Source: Edaphobacter sp. 12200R-103
GTDB lineage: Bacteria; Acidobacteriota; Terriglobia; Terriglobales; Acidobacteriaceae
Direction: 5' to 3'
Assembly: GCF_010093025.1 (NCBI RefSeq)
Contig: NZ_CP048114.1
Coordinates: 4,340,001-4,404,000 of the forward strand
DNA length: 64,000 nt
Under the pieces are notes generated by a model. The model was not told the origin of the DNA and did no database searches. It saw only the letters and a list, made by a program, of their open reading frames with translations. Of the stretch, positions 16,465 through 26,600 are shown piece after piece; within the stretch, counting starts at the first letter, position 1; every line of letters starts with the position of its first letter. A program made the position numbers and the translations under genes.

Positions 16465-18123
16465 ATGTTTCGTCCATGCTCCTGCCTGGCTTTCGCCCTC
16501 CCCCTTTGTCTGTCTTTGGCTGGTTTTGCACAGGTGGCTGCGGCTCCAGCCCGGCATGCATTTACTCACTCCAGCAAGGCAGAGCAAAATGCCATCCGCG
16601 CCTTCAACGCCGCGGAGCGTAATCCTCTTCAGCTACGGGCCTTCCTTGCGCAGATGCCCAAGGGAGCGGATTTGCATATGCATCTCTCCGGTGCAATCTA
16701 TGCAGAGACCTTTATTAGGGATGCGGCCGCCGACCATCTTTGTTACAGTCCCATCACCCGCCGTCTCTTCAAGCCGTCGGCGACCACGCGTAGCCTGCCG
16801 CCCCAGCCCGTCTGCGGGGAAGGGAACCGCCGCGCCGAAGATGCTCTTAAGGACCAGGACCTCTACGACAGGATGGTAGATGACTTTTCGATGCGCGGCT
16901 TCGTTCCATCGTCCGGAGTTAGCGGTCACGACCAGTTCTTTGCGACCTTCGAGCGATTCTCGGCCCTGGGGCATGTTCATATAGGAGAGTGGCTTGACGA
17001 GGTTGCCAGCCGCGCCGCTGCTCAGAACGAGCAATATCTTGAGGTGATGCACACGCCGGATTTTCTCGCCGCAGCAAAGCTTGGATACTCCATCCCCTGG
17101 CCCTCAAGTCCAGCAGGAAACTCCGATCGAACCGGCGATGCCGCAGGAGCAAGCCATGCTGACCTGGCTCGACTGCGAGAGCAGCTCTTATCTGGTGGGA
17201 TTCGCGAGATGGCTGCAGCTAACCGCCAGGAATTTTCTGACGCATTGGCTGCTCGTGACCGAATCGAGCACTGCGGTACGCCCGCCGCGGCGCCTGGCTG
17301 CCGCGTAAAGATCCGCTTCATTTATCAGATCCTTCGCGGATTCCCGCCACAGCAGGTCTTTGCTCAGACGCTCCTCGGCTTCGAGGCGCTTCAGGAGGAG
17401 TTCGACTCCGGGCATCCAATCGCGGTTGGAATTAATTTCGTCATGCCCGAAGACGGTTATCTTTCCATGTCGGAATATCACCGTCAGATGTTGATGCTCG
17501 ACTATCTGCACAGCGTTTATCCTCATGTCCACATCACACTTCATGCCGGCGAACTGGCTCCGGGACTGGTTTCCCCTGATGGTCTTCGTTTCCATATCCG
17601 CGAAGCGGTTGAACTGGGGCATGCCGAACGCATCGGCCATGGAGTCGATGTGATGTATGAAGACAACCCGCAGGTCCTTCTGAAGGAAATGGCAGATCGT
17701 CACGTCATGACCGAGATAAACCTCAGTTCGAATGCTCTCATCCTTGGAGTGCAGAAGGAGTGGCACCCACTCCCCGTCTATAGAAAAGCTCATGTTCCGG
17801 TCGCGCTCTCGACCGACGATGAAGGAGTGTCGCGCATCGAGCTTACCCATGAGTACACGCGCGCAGTCCTGGAGTTCCAGCTGGGGTATCTTGACCTCAA
17901 AGATATGGCCCGCACCTCGCTTGAGCACAGCTTTCTTCCGGGGAATAGTCTCTGGGCAAAGCCAGATACCTTTACAACCGTTAATTCAGCATGCACCGGA
18001 CAGATCGCCGGCTCCGGCACTCCATCGTCTCGCTGCCGCAATTTTCTGGATGCAAACGAAAAGGCAGCTGAACAGTGGGATTTGGAGCGCCGCTTCAATG
18101 CCTTCGAAGCAGAGCAGCACTAG
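16465..18123 (+). CDS. exported adenosine-deaminase-like protein
   Basis: The protein has 552 residues from the ATG at 16465 (ribosome site AAAGGGA); an upstream in-frame start adds a non-signal-like leader. A signal peptide covers about 1-25 (LAFALPLCLSLAGFAQVAA). Metal-dependent deaminase motifs are KGADLHMHLSGAIYAETF (HxH), HITLHAGELAPGL, IGHGVDVMY and STDDEGVSRIEL. The family usually has SDDP at the last site. Family members hydrolyse adenosine or related purines; this one is longer and would work in the periplasm. An esterase gene follows 46 bases later on the same strand. Confidence 0.85.
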   Translation: MFRPCSCLAFALPLCLSLAGFAQVAAAPARHAFTHSSKAEQNAIRAFNAAERNPLQLRAFLAQMPKGADLHMHLSGAIYAETFIRDAAADHLCYSPITRRLFKPSATTRSLPPQPVCGEGNRRAEDALKDQDLYDRMVDDFSMRGFVPSSGVSGHDQFFATFERFSALGHVHIGEWLDEVASRAAAQNEQYLEVMHTPDFLAAAKLGYSIPWPSSPAGNSDRTGDAAGASHADLARLREQLLSGGIREMAAANRQEFSDALAARDRIEHCGTPAAAPGCRVKIRFIYQILRGFPPQQVFAQTLLGFEALQEEFDSGHPIAVGINFVMPEDGYLSMSEYHRQMLMLDYLHSVYPHVHITLHAGELAPGLVSPDGLRFHIREAVELGHAERIGHGVDVMYEDNPQVLLKEMADRHVMTEINLSSNALILGVQKEWHPLPVYRKAHVPVALSTDDEGVSRIELTHEYTRAVLEFQLGYLDLKDMARTSLEHSFLPGNSLWAKPDTFTTVNSACTGQIAGSGTPSSRCRNFLDANEKAAEQWDLERRFNAFEAEQH

Positions 18124-18169
18124 CGAATCAGGCAGAGCCAATTCCGATGGTGCCGGTAACCACAGGCCC

Positions 18170-19087
18170 ATGTACTATGTTGGCGTGCGAATCCACCTCT
18201 TTTTTGCGTGCTTCCTGATCTCGTCTTACGGTATCGCCCAGAAGGCCACACTTCCTCTGTGGCCGAATGGCGCGCCGGAGCCCTACAACGGTGGCCCCAA
18301 GACCGACATCACCAAGCCGACGGATCGGCTGGTGGCCGGCAGACCCTTGGCGCACCTGACCAACATCAGCAAGCCTACGCTCGCGTTCTATCCTGCGCCT
18401 GCAGAGAAGAACACAGGCGCTACTATCGTCGTCTTTCCCGGCGGAGGCTATCGCATTCTCGCCTACGACCTTGAGGGAACCGAGGTCTGCACCTGGCTTA
18501 ACTCCATCGGGGTCAACTGTGCGCTCGCCCAGTATCGTGTGCCCATCCAAAAGCATTTTCCTGAAGATACCTCCGACCTGGAAGACGCACAGCAGGCCGT
18601 GCGCATCACCCGGTCTCATGCCTCCGAGTGGAAGCTCGATCCCCACCGCATCGGTGTGCTCGGCTTCTCTGCAGGCGGCCACCTGGTGGTCGTGTTGGGC
18701 AATCATCCCGACTTCAAGCGAACCAACGAGCCGGCCGACGAAGCCGCCGTCAGCGCGCGCCCCGACTTTGTTGTAGGTATCTATCCTGCCTATCTGGCCG
18801 AACCTCCCGCGCTGACTCAACTCAGCCGCGGCATTGATCCAAGTGCTTCGACGCCTCCCACGTTTCTCCTGCAGGCAGAGGACGATCCCGTCCACGTGGA
18901 GAATGTTCTGGTCTACTTTCAGGCGCTTAAGCAGCTGAAGGTACCAGCGGAGCTTCATGTCTATGCCGAGGGCGGGCATGGCTATGGACTTCGTCCCTCG
19001 CCTCTGCCAGTCACACGCTGGCCGGCACTTGTGGAAACCTGGCTGCACACCATTCACATACTTACGCCCGATGCAAATGCAAAGTAG
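18170..19087 (+). CDS. exported alpha/beta-hydrolase (BD-FAE/acetyl-xylan-esterase-like)
   Basis: The protein has 305 residues starting at the ATG at 18170, with an N-terminal hydrophobic signal (IHLFFACFLISSYGIAQ). The hydrolase motifs are VVFPGGGYRILAYDLEG (oxyanion region), GVLGFSAGGHL (nucleophile Ser), QAEDDPVHVEN (acid) and AEGGHGYGLRPSP (His). This order and the PLWPNGAPEP start are typical of secreted esterases that deacetylate plant polysaccharides. It probably forms an operon with the deaminase gene upstream, though the functions do not obviously connect. Confidence 0.88.
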   Translation: MYYVGVRIHLFFACFLISSYGIAQKATLPLWPNGAPEPYNGGPKTDITKPTDRLVAGRPLAHLTNISKPTLAFYPAPAEKNTGATIVVFPGGGYRILAYDLEGTEVCTWLNSIGVNCALAQYRVPIQKHFPEDTSDLEDAQQAVRITRSHASEWKLDPHRIGVLGFSAGGHLVVVLGNHPDFKRTNEPADEAAVSARPDFVVGIYPAYLAEPPALTQLSRGIDPSASTPPTFLLQAEDDPVHVENVLVYFQALKQLKVPAELHVYAEGGHGYGLRPSPLPVTRWPALVETWLHTIHILTPDANAK

Positions 19088-19134
19088 GCTTGATTGAATT
19101 TACTGGATCAAATCCAGATTCCGGCATATGGTCG

Positions 19135-19440
19135 ATGCGCATGAAGAAAGCTCTGATCACCTTCGCTCAATTTCTGCTTTTCCTGGGCATCTTTGCGCTT
19201 GGCAGTTTTGTGCATCCGTTCAATCTGCACCATTGGGCCGCAACGCCTTCGTCTGCAGGAGTCAATCGCTACTTCGTTCCCGACGGTCTGCTGCTCTCTA
19301 TCGGAGCCTTCCTCGCAATCGTCATCCTTCAGGCGGTTCGCAAGCGGATGTGCAACACAACGTGGACGATGGTGGCCTTTCTTGCCGCCATCGCTATCGG
19401 ATACGCTCTAAAGTTTGGTTTCGTAACGCCGGGCTTTTAG
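19135..19440 (+). CDS. small membrane protein, function unknown
   Basis: About 101 residues from the ATG at 19135 (another ATG two codons on). Three hydrophobic segments are visible: ITFAQFLLFLGIFALGSFV, GLLLSIGAFLAIVILQAV and MVAFLAAIAIGYALKFG. I do not recognise a family. It lies 47 bases after the esterase gene and 22 before the decarboxylase gene, all on the same strand, so it may belong to one transcript. Confidence 0.6.
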   Translation: MRMKKALITFAQFLLFLGIFALGSFVHPFNLHHWAATPSSAGVNRYFVPDGLLLSIGAFLAIVILQAVRKRMCNTTWTMVAFLAAIAIGYALKFGFVTPGF

Positions 19441-19462
19441 AACGTTCGATAATGACTTAGGA

Positions 19463-20821
19463 ATGTCATCTCCAGACGATTTCTTCGCTCTTCTACGCGA
19501 GGCTCAGCAGCAGCTTGATGCCGGCTTTGCCTCACTTCCTTCCGCCCCTTCAGTCTCACTCGGCGACGATGCCGCTGCCATCCTGCAGCAGGTGGCCTTG
19601 AGGATGCATGACAACTATCCCTACGGCCATCCTCTCTATGCCGGCCAAATGCTCAAGCCTCCGCATCCCATCGCACGTGCGGCCTATGCATTGGCGATGT
19701 CTGTAAATCCCAACAATCACGCACTCGATGGAGGCCGAGCCAGCTCCGCTATGGAGTTGGAGGCGGTCGCAGAGTTAGCCAGGATGTTCGGCCTTCCGCA
19801 GTATCTTGGACATCTCTCTTCAGCAGGGACCTTCGCGAATCTCGAAGCCCTCTGGGTCTCAGGGCAGATCCATCCCGGTCGCGGGATCGCCGCGTCCGAC
19901 CAAGCCCACTACACCCATAGCCGCATCAGCGGCGTGCTGGAGCTGCCGTTTACCGAGATAGCATCGGATGACACGGGCCGCATGGACCTTGCCGCACTCG
20001 AAGGTGCTTTAAAGATCGGCAATATCGGAACCGTCGTCGCGACGCTGGGCACAACGGCAGTAGGTGCAGTCGATCCTTTGCCCGGGATATTTGAGCTTCA
20101 GAAGAAGTACGGCTTCCGCATTCATGCGGACGCTGCTTATGGCGGCTATTTTACGCTTGCAAACAATCTAGGAGAGGAAGCACGCGCTGCCTTCGATCTT
20201 GTTCCCATGGTTGATTCCATCGTGATTGATCCGCACAAGCACGGTCTGCAGCCGTACGGTTGCGGTGCAATTTTGTTTCGAGATCCTTCTGTGGGTCGTT
20301 TCTATAAGCATGGCTCGCCTTACACCTATTTTTCGTCGAAAGATCTTCATCTGGGCGAGATCTCTCTTGAGTGTTCCAGGGCTGGAGCATCCGCAGTCGC
20401 TCTTTGGGCTACACAGCGGCTGCTTCCTTACACGCGCGCTGGAGAATTTGCCCGAAACATCAGCACAGGTCGCGAGGCCGCACTCGACTTCTATCGCCGC
20501 ATCTCAGCGGAGGGTCGGCTCATTGCTCCCTGTGTGACTCCTCAGCTCGATATCGTCTTCTATGCAGTGCGCAGTTCCGAGGGAACCCCGGAGGCATCTT
20601 CAGCACTCGCCAAGCGCGTGTTCGATGCGGCGGCTGAGCGCAACCTGCATCTGGCGCTCGCCACACTTCCCGTACGCTTTTTCCCGGCGAATACCTTTTC
20701 GCGCCACGCAGATATGCACGTCACCTGCCTGCGTTCCGTCATGATGAAACCCGACCATCTCGCCTGGATGAACGAGATCTGGCAGCGTCTTGAGGGCGCA
20801 CTCACGGAGTGCACTCGTTAG
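19463..20821 (+). CDS. pyridoxal-phosphate group II decarboxylase
   Basis: The protein has 452 residues. It has the fold-type I motifs HADAAYGGYFTLANN (Asp contacting the PLP ring) and VIDPHKHGLQPYGCGAILFR, where the Lys forms the Schiff base. The N-terminal GHPLYAGQMLKPPHPIARAA resembles the substrate-binding start of aromatic-amino-acid and diaminobutyrate decarboxylases. The exact amino acid cannot be told. The enzyme is cytoplasmic. No transporter or pathway gene sits beside it. Confidence 0.85.
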   Translation: MSSPDDFFALLREAQQQLDAGFASLPSAPSVSLGDDAAAILQQVALRMHDNYPYGHPLYAGQMLKPPHPIARAAYALAMSVNPNNHALDGGRASSAMELEAVAELARMFGLPQYLGHLSSAGTFANLEALWVSGQIHPGRGIAASDQAHYTHSRISGVLELPFTEIASDDTGRMDLAALEGALKIGNIGTVVATLGTTAVGAVDPLPGIFELQKKYGFRIHADAAYGGYFTLANNLGEEARAAFDLVPMVDSIVIDPHKHGLQPYGCGAILFRDPSVGRFYKHGSPYTYFSSKDLHLGEISLECSRAGASAVALWATQRLLPYTRAGEFARNISTGREAALDFYRRISAEGRLIAPCVTPQLDIVFYAVRSSEGTPEASSALAKRVFDAAAERNLHLALATLPVRFFPANTFSRHADMHVTCLRSVMMKPDHLAWMNEIWQRLEGALTECTR

Positions 20822-21087
20822 ATAAGCAATATTTATGCCCTGTTTTCCACGCCTTCCACAGGCGCGACTAAATGTCGTCTCTTGCCGTCACATTGAAATT
20901 GATTGTCAATCCCTCTTGTGATTCGCGAAGAATAGCTCCACTTTACGCACGGAAGCCGTCCGCGGTTTGATAAACTTCCCGCAAGCCCGTTGGATTTGGC
21001 GCTCTTTTGATGCGCAATAACGGGGGTGAGCCGAGAGATCAGATTACCCGGTATCACGCCTCCGACTTACACGAGGATTATTACCGC
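20822..21087. other. intergenic region before the glucan phosphorylase gene
   Basis: These 266 bases carry no gene. A TTG-started extension of the phosphorylase frame begins at 21007 but has no ribosome site. No confident promoter or terminator can be assigned. Confidence 0.35.
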
Positions 21088-22878
21088 ATGAGCAATTCCG
21101 AATCACCCTCCGCAGACTTCGATCTCTCTACCCGCACCATTGCGTACTTCTCCATGGAGATTGCCCTGTCTCCTCAGCTGCCGACATATAGCGGCGGCCT
21201 CGGCATGCTTGCCGGAGATACGCTGCGTTCGGCAGCCGATGGTTCAGCGCCCGTCATAGCGCTGTCGCTGGTCTATCGCCGTGGCTACTTCCGTCAGCAA
21301 CTCTCTGATGCCGGCCAGCAGACGGAAGCGGATGTCCCCTGGTCTCCCGAACGTCTGCCTGAGGCTGGCCCGATCGTCACGTTGGACATGCAGGACCGGC
21401 AGATCAAGCTTCGCGCCTGGCGCTACGATGTAATTGGAGTAACCGGGCATATCGTTCCCGTGTTTTTGCTCGACAGCGACGTTGACGGGAACGATCCCTG
21501 GGATCGCAGGTTGACCGACCATCTTTACGGTGGAGACACCTACTATCGGTTGTGCCAGGAGGCCATCCTCGGTCTCGGCGGAATTCTTCTATTGCAGGCC
21601 CTTGGGGTAAAACCAGAGGTCTACCACATGAACGAAGGACATGCCTCGCTGCTCACGATAGGCTTGCTGGAAGAGAGGTTGCGCGGCAGGGTTTTGAGCG
21701 AGGCGACGGATGCCGATCGGCAAAGCGTGCGGCAGCAATGCGTCTTCACCACCCATACTCCAGTCCCTGCGGGACACGATCAGTTCGGCCTCGACCAGAT
21801 GAACCAGGTTCTGGGGCACGATCGCGGGGCAGCAATTGAGGCTGCGGGAGGCCTGCACAACGGCCTGCTCAACATGACCTACCTCGCCCTGTGCCTGTCG
21901 CGCTACGTGAATGGCGTCGCCATGCAGCACGGCAAGGTCTCCCAGTACATGTTTCCTGAATATAAGGTGCACTCCATTACCAACGGTGTGCATGCAGCGA
22001 CATGGATGTCTCCGAACTTTCAGGAGCTTCTCGACGCGGAGATTCCCGAGTGGCGCACTGATAACCGCTACTTCCGCTCCATCTACGGGGTGGACCCGGC
22101 ACGTATCTCGGCCTGTCATCTTAAGAACAAGCAGCGCCTCTTCGCCTGGCTCGCGCGCCGCACGGCACATTACTTTAACCCTGCCGTTCTTACGCTGGGG
22201 TTTGCCCGTCGCGTAGCTACCTACAAGCGCGCCGGACTACTGCTCCATGACCCTGAACGTCTCGTTGCTCTGGCTGAGAAGATTGGCGGACTGCAGATTC
22301 TCTACGCGGGCAAAGCTCACCCCGCCGACAACGCTGCCAAGGCGCTCATTCGCGATGTCTTTGCGGCTGCCGCAAAGCTCAACTCGGACTCGCTCAAGAT
22401 CTACTACATCGAAAACTACGATTGGGAACTGGGAGCCATGCTGACCCAGGGAGTCGATGTCTGGGTCAATACGCCGCGGCGGCCGTATGAAGCTTCAGGC
22501 ACTTCGGGCATGAAGGCGGCCCTCAACGGTGTGCCTTCACTCTCCATTCTGGATGGATGGTGGATTGAGGGTTGTGCTGAAAATACCACTGGCTGGGCGA
22601 TTGAAAACGGCGAGACAGAAGAGGCCGAAGCCAACAGCCTCTACAACAAGCTGGAAAAGGTAGTTGCTCCCTTGTGGGCGAGCCCCAACGCCTGGGCCCG
22701 TCTGCAGCAACACTGCATCGGCATCAATGGCGCGTTCTTCAACACGCAGCGCATGCTCAGCCAATACCTGACAAACGCATACTTCCCGATAACAGCGAAT
22801 ACCGAACAGCTCGATCTCACCGTTTCTCCTTCCGAAGACGTTGGGCTGCACGAACCCGCATTCATCCGGGCGCACTGA
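21088..22878 (+). CDS. glgP: alpha-glucan phosphorylase
   Basis: The protein has 596 residues from the ATG at 21088 (GAGG 11 bases upstream). This is the short GT35 type found in many bacteria. The conserved start is IAYFSMEIALSPQLPTYSGG, then YHMNEGHASLLTIGLLEERL, TNGVHAATWMSP and the PLP-binding site SGTSGMKAALNGVPSLSILD with the Schiff-base Lys. It releases glucose-1-phosphate from glycogen or maltodextrin. It is monocistronic, with a strong terminator right behind it. Confidence 0.93.
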   Translation: MSNSESPSADFDLSTRTIAYFSMEIALSPQLPTYSGGLGMLAGDTLRSAADGSAPVIALSLVYRRGYFRQQLSDAGQQTEADVPWSPERLPEAGPIVTLDMQDRQIKLRAWRYDVIGVTGHIVPVFLLDSDVDGNDPWDRRLTDHLYGGDTYYRLCQEAILGLGGILLLQALGVKPEVYHMNEGHASLLTIGLLEERLRGRVLSEATDADRQSVRQQCVFTTHTPVPAGHDQFGLDQMNQVLGHDRGAAIEAAGGLHNGLLNMTYLALCLSRYVNGVAMQHGKVSQYMFPEYKVHSITNGVHAATWMSPNFQELLDAEIPEWRTDNRYFRSIYGVDPARISACHLKNKQRLFAWLARRTAHYFNPAVLTLGFARRVATYKRAGLLLHDPERLVALAEKIGGLQILYAGKAHPADNAAKALIRDVFAAAAKLNSDSLKIYYIENYDWELGAMLTQGVDVWVNTPRRPYEASGTSGMKAALNGVPSLSILDGWWIEGCAENTTGWAIENGETEEAEANSLYNKLEKVVAPLWASPNAWARLQQHCIGINGAFFNTQRMLSQYLTNAYFPITANTEQLDLTVSPSEDVGLHEPAFIRAH

Positions 22879-22895
22879 GTTGCAGGCAAAAAAAT

Positions 22896-22925
22896 AAGAC
22901 CCGGAGGATTCTCACCCGGGTCTTT
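22896..22925 (+). terminator. Rho-independent terminator after glgP
   Basis: AAGACCCGG (22896-22904) pairs with CCGGGTCTT (22916-22924) around an 11-base loop, preceded by an A-run and followed by TTTC. It begins 18 bases after the glgP stop. Confidence 0.85.
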
Positions 22926-23249
22926 CTGTGTCTGAAGAAGTCAAGTCAGCTAATTTGTACTGACATATCTAAATTCCGATCATAGTTGCTTCAATAAAGG
23001 TGGCAGCTGCGACACTCGCTTTGGAAACTCAGCCGGGTCATCCGAACAGGTGTCATCCTGACCGAAGCTTCTCGTTGCCTTATCGCGAGAAGCGGAGTCG
23101 AAGGATCTGCGGTCTGTCGGCCTCGCCACCATCCATACCAAAAATTTCTCGACTTTGCACTGGCGTGTTTCCCTCAGGATGACACTTTGGGAAAACGTTG
23201 GAGGAAATAGCCCGGCGATGTCTTAGACAAAGCTATATGTCGATACTAT
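22926..23249. other. intergenic region with a dispersed repeat element
   Basis: There is no gene. A copy of the dispersed repeat occupies 23051-23112: a TGTCATCCTGACCGAAGC start, an internal inverted repeat around GCTTCTCG and CGAGAAGC, and a GAAGGATCTGCGG end. Nothing else is seen. Confidence 0.6.
23051..23112. repeat. dispersed repeat element, copy 1
   Basis: It is a member of a family starting TGTCATYCTGA and ending GAAGGATCTGCGG or GAAGAATCCCTGTATTT. This is the longest copy, with an internal hairpin. Confidence 0.65.
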
Positions 23250-26200
23250 CTAGTCGCCAGCGACGGTCTGAGCATGCTCCACATGCTTCGGTCGCCTCGC
23301 TGTCGCCATTCTTTTGAAGCGCAACCGAAGCCTGTCGAAGAAAAGATAAACGACCGGTGTGGTGAAGAGCGTCAGGCACTGCGAAACGATCAGGCCGCCC
23401 ACGATCGTAATTCCCAGAGGCCTGCGCAACTCGCTGCCCGTGCCCTGTCCCAGGGCCAGAGGAAGGCCGCCAAGCAGCGCAGCCATCGTCGTCATCATGA
23501 TCGGACGGAAACGCAGCAGGCAGGCCTGTCGAATCGCCTCTACGGGAGTCTTGCCTTCCAGCCTCTCCGCCGCCAGGGCGAAGTCGATCATCATGATGGC
23601 GTTCTTCTTCACGATTCCAATCAGCAGAAGAATCCCGATCATCGCGATCACGCTCAGCTCTACCTTGAAGAGCAGCAGAGCGACAATCGCGCCTACGCCG
23701 GCCGATGGCAGCGTCGAAAGAATTGTAAGTGGGTGAATAAAGCTCTCGTACAGCATTCCGAGAACGATATAGACCGCGATGAGCGCCATCAGAATCAGCA
23801 TCGGCTCGCTTGAGAGCGATGCCTGGAAGGCCTGCGCGGTGCCCTGGAATCCTCCATGAATTGTCGAAGGCATCCCGATGTTGATGCGGGCCTGTTCAAT
23901 CGCCTCGGTTGCCTGACTCAGGGAAACCCCAGGCGCCAGATTGAAGCTGAGAGTCGTTGCAGGCGACTGCGACTGATGGTTTACCGTGAGCGGAATTCGC
24001 TGAGACTCCACATGTGTAACAGCCGAAAGCGGAACCATCGCCCCCGTCGTGCTCTTCACATAGATGTTCTTCAGCGCATCGGGATCCCGCTGATACTGCG
24101 GCGCAACCTCCATCACCACGTGGTACTGATTCAGCGGACGATATGTTGTAGAAACCTGCCGTTGTCCGAAGGCATCCGATAAGGTCGCATCAATCGTCAG
24201 CGGTGAGACTCCCAATCGCGAAGCCGTATCGCGGTCGATAACGATCTGTGCCTTCAGGCCGTTGCTCTGCTGGTCGGTAGCAACGTCCTTGATGTCTGGA
24301 ATCTTCTGCATTGCTGCCATCAACTTTGGAGCCCATTCGTCCAGCTCTTTCAAATTGTCTGCCGTCAGCGAATACTGATACTGGGTCGCGGAGCTACGCC
24401 CGCCGATGCGGATGTCCTGATAGGCCTGCAGGTAAAGTTGAGCGCCAGGGATGCCTGCCGTCTTTGGACGAAGGCGATTGATGATGACCTCAGCCGTATC
24501 GCCTCGCTTGATCCGCTCCTCGTCTGGCTTCAGCGAGACGAACATGTGACCCATGTTGCTGCTGCCGCCTCCCGGCCCGCCGCCTCCAACAAAGGACATC
24601 ACGTTTTCGACACCAGGGTCCGCCTGGACAATGGAGGCGATCTGCTCGACTTTGGGTTTCATCGCGTCAAAGGAGGAATCCTGCTGACCGATGACGGAGC
24701 CGCCGATACGTCCGACATCCTGCTGCGGAAAGAATCCCTTCGGAACAAGAATATATAGATAGACATTCAGTACAAAGGTGATGATGGTGATTGTTAAAAC
24801 CAGCCCCTGATGCTCCAGCACCCAGTTCAGGCCCCGTTCGTACTCACGCGTAATCCAGTTGAGAGCCTGTTCTCCCCATCGATAGAAACGTCCATGTTTG
24901 CGTGCATCATGCGACACCAGAAACTTGGCGCTCAACATGGGAGTCGTTGTCAGTGACACAATCAGCGATACCAGAATCGCCATCGACAACGTCACCGCGA
25001 ACTCGCGGAAGAGTCGGCCGACGATACCTCCCATCAGAAGAATCGGAATAAAAACGGCAGTCAGCGAGGTGCTCATCGAAACGACCGTAAAGCCGATCTC
25101 TTTCGAGCCATCCATGGCCGCTTTGAAGGGAGACTTACCCATCTCCAGATGCCGCGAGATGTTTTCAATGACAACGATCGCGTCATCGACCACGAATCCG
25201 GTCGAGATCGTCAAAGCCATGAGACTCAGATTGTCCAGCGTGTAGCCCAGCAGGTACATGATGCCGCACGTACCCAGAAGGCTGAGCGGCACAGAGACGC
25301 TCGGAATCAGTGTGGCGGGCACCTCCCGAAGGAAGACGAAGACCACCAGGATTACCAGAATCACGGAGATGATCAGCGTGCGAGTAACGTCCTTAATCGA
25401 AGCACGAATCGAGATCGTTCGATCCAGTGCAACGTGCAGCTGAATTGCGGGTGGTATGGCTGCCTGCAGCGATGGCAACATGCGCAGAACATTGTCCACC
25501 GTATCGATGACATTGGCAGTCGAAGTCTTGAAGACGATGACCAGGATCGCTCGTTTGCCATTGAAATAGCCGCTGTTGTAAATGTTCTCAACGCTGTCGA
25601 CGACCTGGGCGACATCCTGAACCCGCACAATGCCATGGGCGGCAGCGGTCGGGTTTGCGCTGGAAGTTGCGGTGGTACCGGTTCCGTTGGAAACAGTTGT
25701 TGTAGAACCGCTACCGACGGCGCTTTGTAGCGATGCTGGAAGCCCGTTCGTTGCCGCGGCCGAACTTACCGGCCCACGGTTCGTCGCTACGATCAGCGGA
25801 GCGTACGCCGCGGCCCCAAACAGCTGATCGGTCGTGCTTATACCCCATCGTCGCGTATCGTCCTGCAGATAGCCCTTGGGCTGATTGACGTTGACGGTTC
25901 CAATTGCCGCTCGAAGGGCCTCCAGGCCAATCCCTGTATTGAAGAGAAGAGTTGGATTCGCTTCGATCCGGACAGCGGGCTTCGAGCTTCCTCCGCAGAA
26001 GGTTTGCCCCACGCCTTCCACTTGGGCAATCTTCTGGGCAAGGATGCTGTCACAGGCATCGTAGATCTGGGGCACCGACATGGTGTCGGAGGTCAGCGCC
26101 AGGATCAGGATCGGAGAATCGGATGGGTTGATCTTGCGATAGGAAGGGTTCTGGGGCAGATTCGAAGGAAGCTGGCTCCGCGCAGCATTAATAGCCGCCT

Positions 26201-26600
26201 GTACATCGCGCGCGGCTCCATTGATGTCGCGGCTCAGATCGAACTGCAGCACAATCGATCCGTTTCCCAGGCCGGAGTTGGACGTCATCTCATTGACGCC
26301 CGCGATTCTGGCAAACTGCCGCTCCAACGGCGTAACAATCGCCGAGGCTACTGTCTCAGGATCGGCGCCAGGAAGTCCGGCCCCGACCGAGATTGTGGGG
26401 AACTCCACCTGCGGCAGGCTGGAGACCGGCAGCATTTTATATGCGACGATGCCGGCCAGAATGATGGCGACCGAGAGCAGCGTCGTTGCGACAGGACGCT
26501 TGATAAAGGGCGCAGAAAAATGGACTCCCGCTACCCGCGGCATCTTTGCCGCGTCCTTACGGGCCTTCTCCATCTCGCGATCGAGGTCTCGTGTGTCCAT
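23250..26600 (-). CDS. RND efflux permease (MdtC/AcrB-type)
   Basis: The protein has 1116 residues. The start APFIKRPVATTLLSVAIILA is the first helix. Two large periplasmic loops and twelve helices follow. Proton-relay residues are seen in [18 protein letters not shown] (helix 4, double Asp) and [16 protein letters not shown] (helix 10, Lys). A Gly/Ser/Thr/Ala-rich insert of about 45 residues (SGSTTTVSNGTGTTATSSAN) sits in the first periplasmic loop and makes it longer than typical MdtC. It is the third gene of a leftward operon, overlapping the previous permease by ATGA. The two permeases probably form a mixed trimer like MdtBC. Confidence 0.92.
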   Translation of the reverse strand: MDTRDLDREMEKARKDAAKMPRVAGVHFSAPFIKRPVATTLLSVAIILAGIVAYKMLPVSSLPQVEFPTISVGAGLPGADPETVASAIVTPLERQFARIAGVNEMTSNSGLGNGSIVLQFDLSRDINGAARDVQAAINAARSQLPSNLPQNPSYRKINPSDSPILILALTSDTMSVPQIYDACDSILAQKIAQVEGVGQTFCGGSSKPAVRIEANPTLLFNTGIGLEALRAAIGTVNVNQPKGYLQDDTRRWGISTTDQLFGAAAYAPLIVATNRGPVSSAAATNGLPASLQSAVGSGSTTTVSNGTGTTATSSANPTAAAHGIVRVQDVAQVVDSVENIYNSGYFNGKRAILVIVFKTSTANVIDTVDNVLRMLPSLQAAIPPAIQLHVALDRTISIRASIKDVTRTLIISVILVILVVFVFLREVPATLIPSVSVPLSLLGTCGIMYLLGYTLDNLSLMALTISTGFVVDDAIVVIENISRHLEMGKSPFKAAMDGSKEIGFTVVSMSTSLTAVFIPILLMGGIVGRLFREFAVTLSMAILVSLIVSLTTTPMLSAKFLVSHDARKHGRFYRWGEQALNWITREYERGLNWVLEHQGLVLTITIITFVLNVYLYILVPKGFFPQQDVGRIGGSVIGQQDSSFDAMKPKVEQIASIVQADPGVENVMSFVGGGGPGGGSSNMGHMFVSLKPDEERIKRGDTAEVIINRLRPKTAGIPGAQLYLQAYQDIRIGGRSSATQYQYSLTADNLKELDEWAPKLMAAMQKIPDIKDVATDQQSNGLKAQIVIDRDTASRLGVSPLTIDATLSDAFGQRQVSTTYRPLNQYHVVMEVAPQYQRDPDALKNIYVKSTTGAMVPLSAVTHVESQRIPLTVNHQSQSPATTLSFNLAPGVSLSQATEAIEQARINIGMPSTIHGGFQGTAQAFQASLSSEPMLILMALIAVYIVLGMLYESFIHPLTILSTLPSAGVGAIVALLLFKVELSVIAMIGILLLIGIVKKNAIMMIDFALAAERLEGKTPVEAIRQACLLRFRPIMMTTMAALLGGLPLALGQGTGSELRRPLGITIVGGLIVSQCLTLFTTPVVYLFFDRLRLRFKRMATARRPKHVEHAQTVAGD

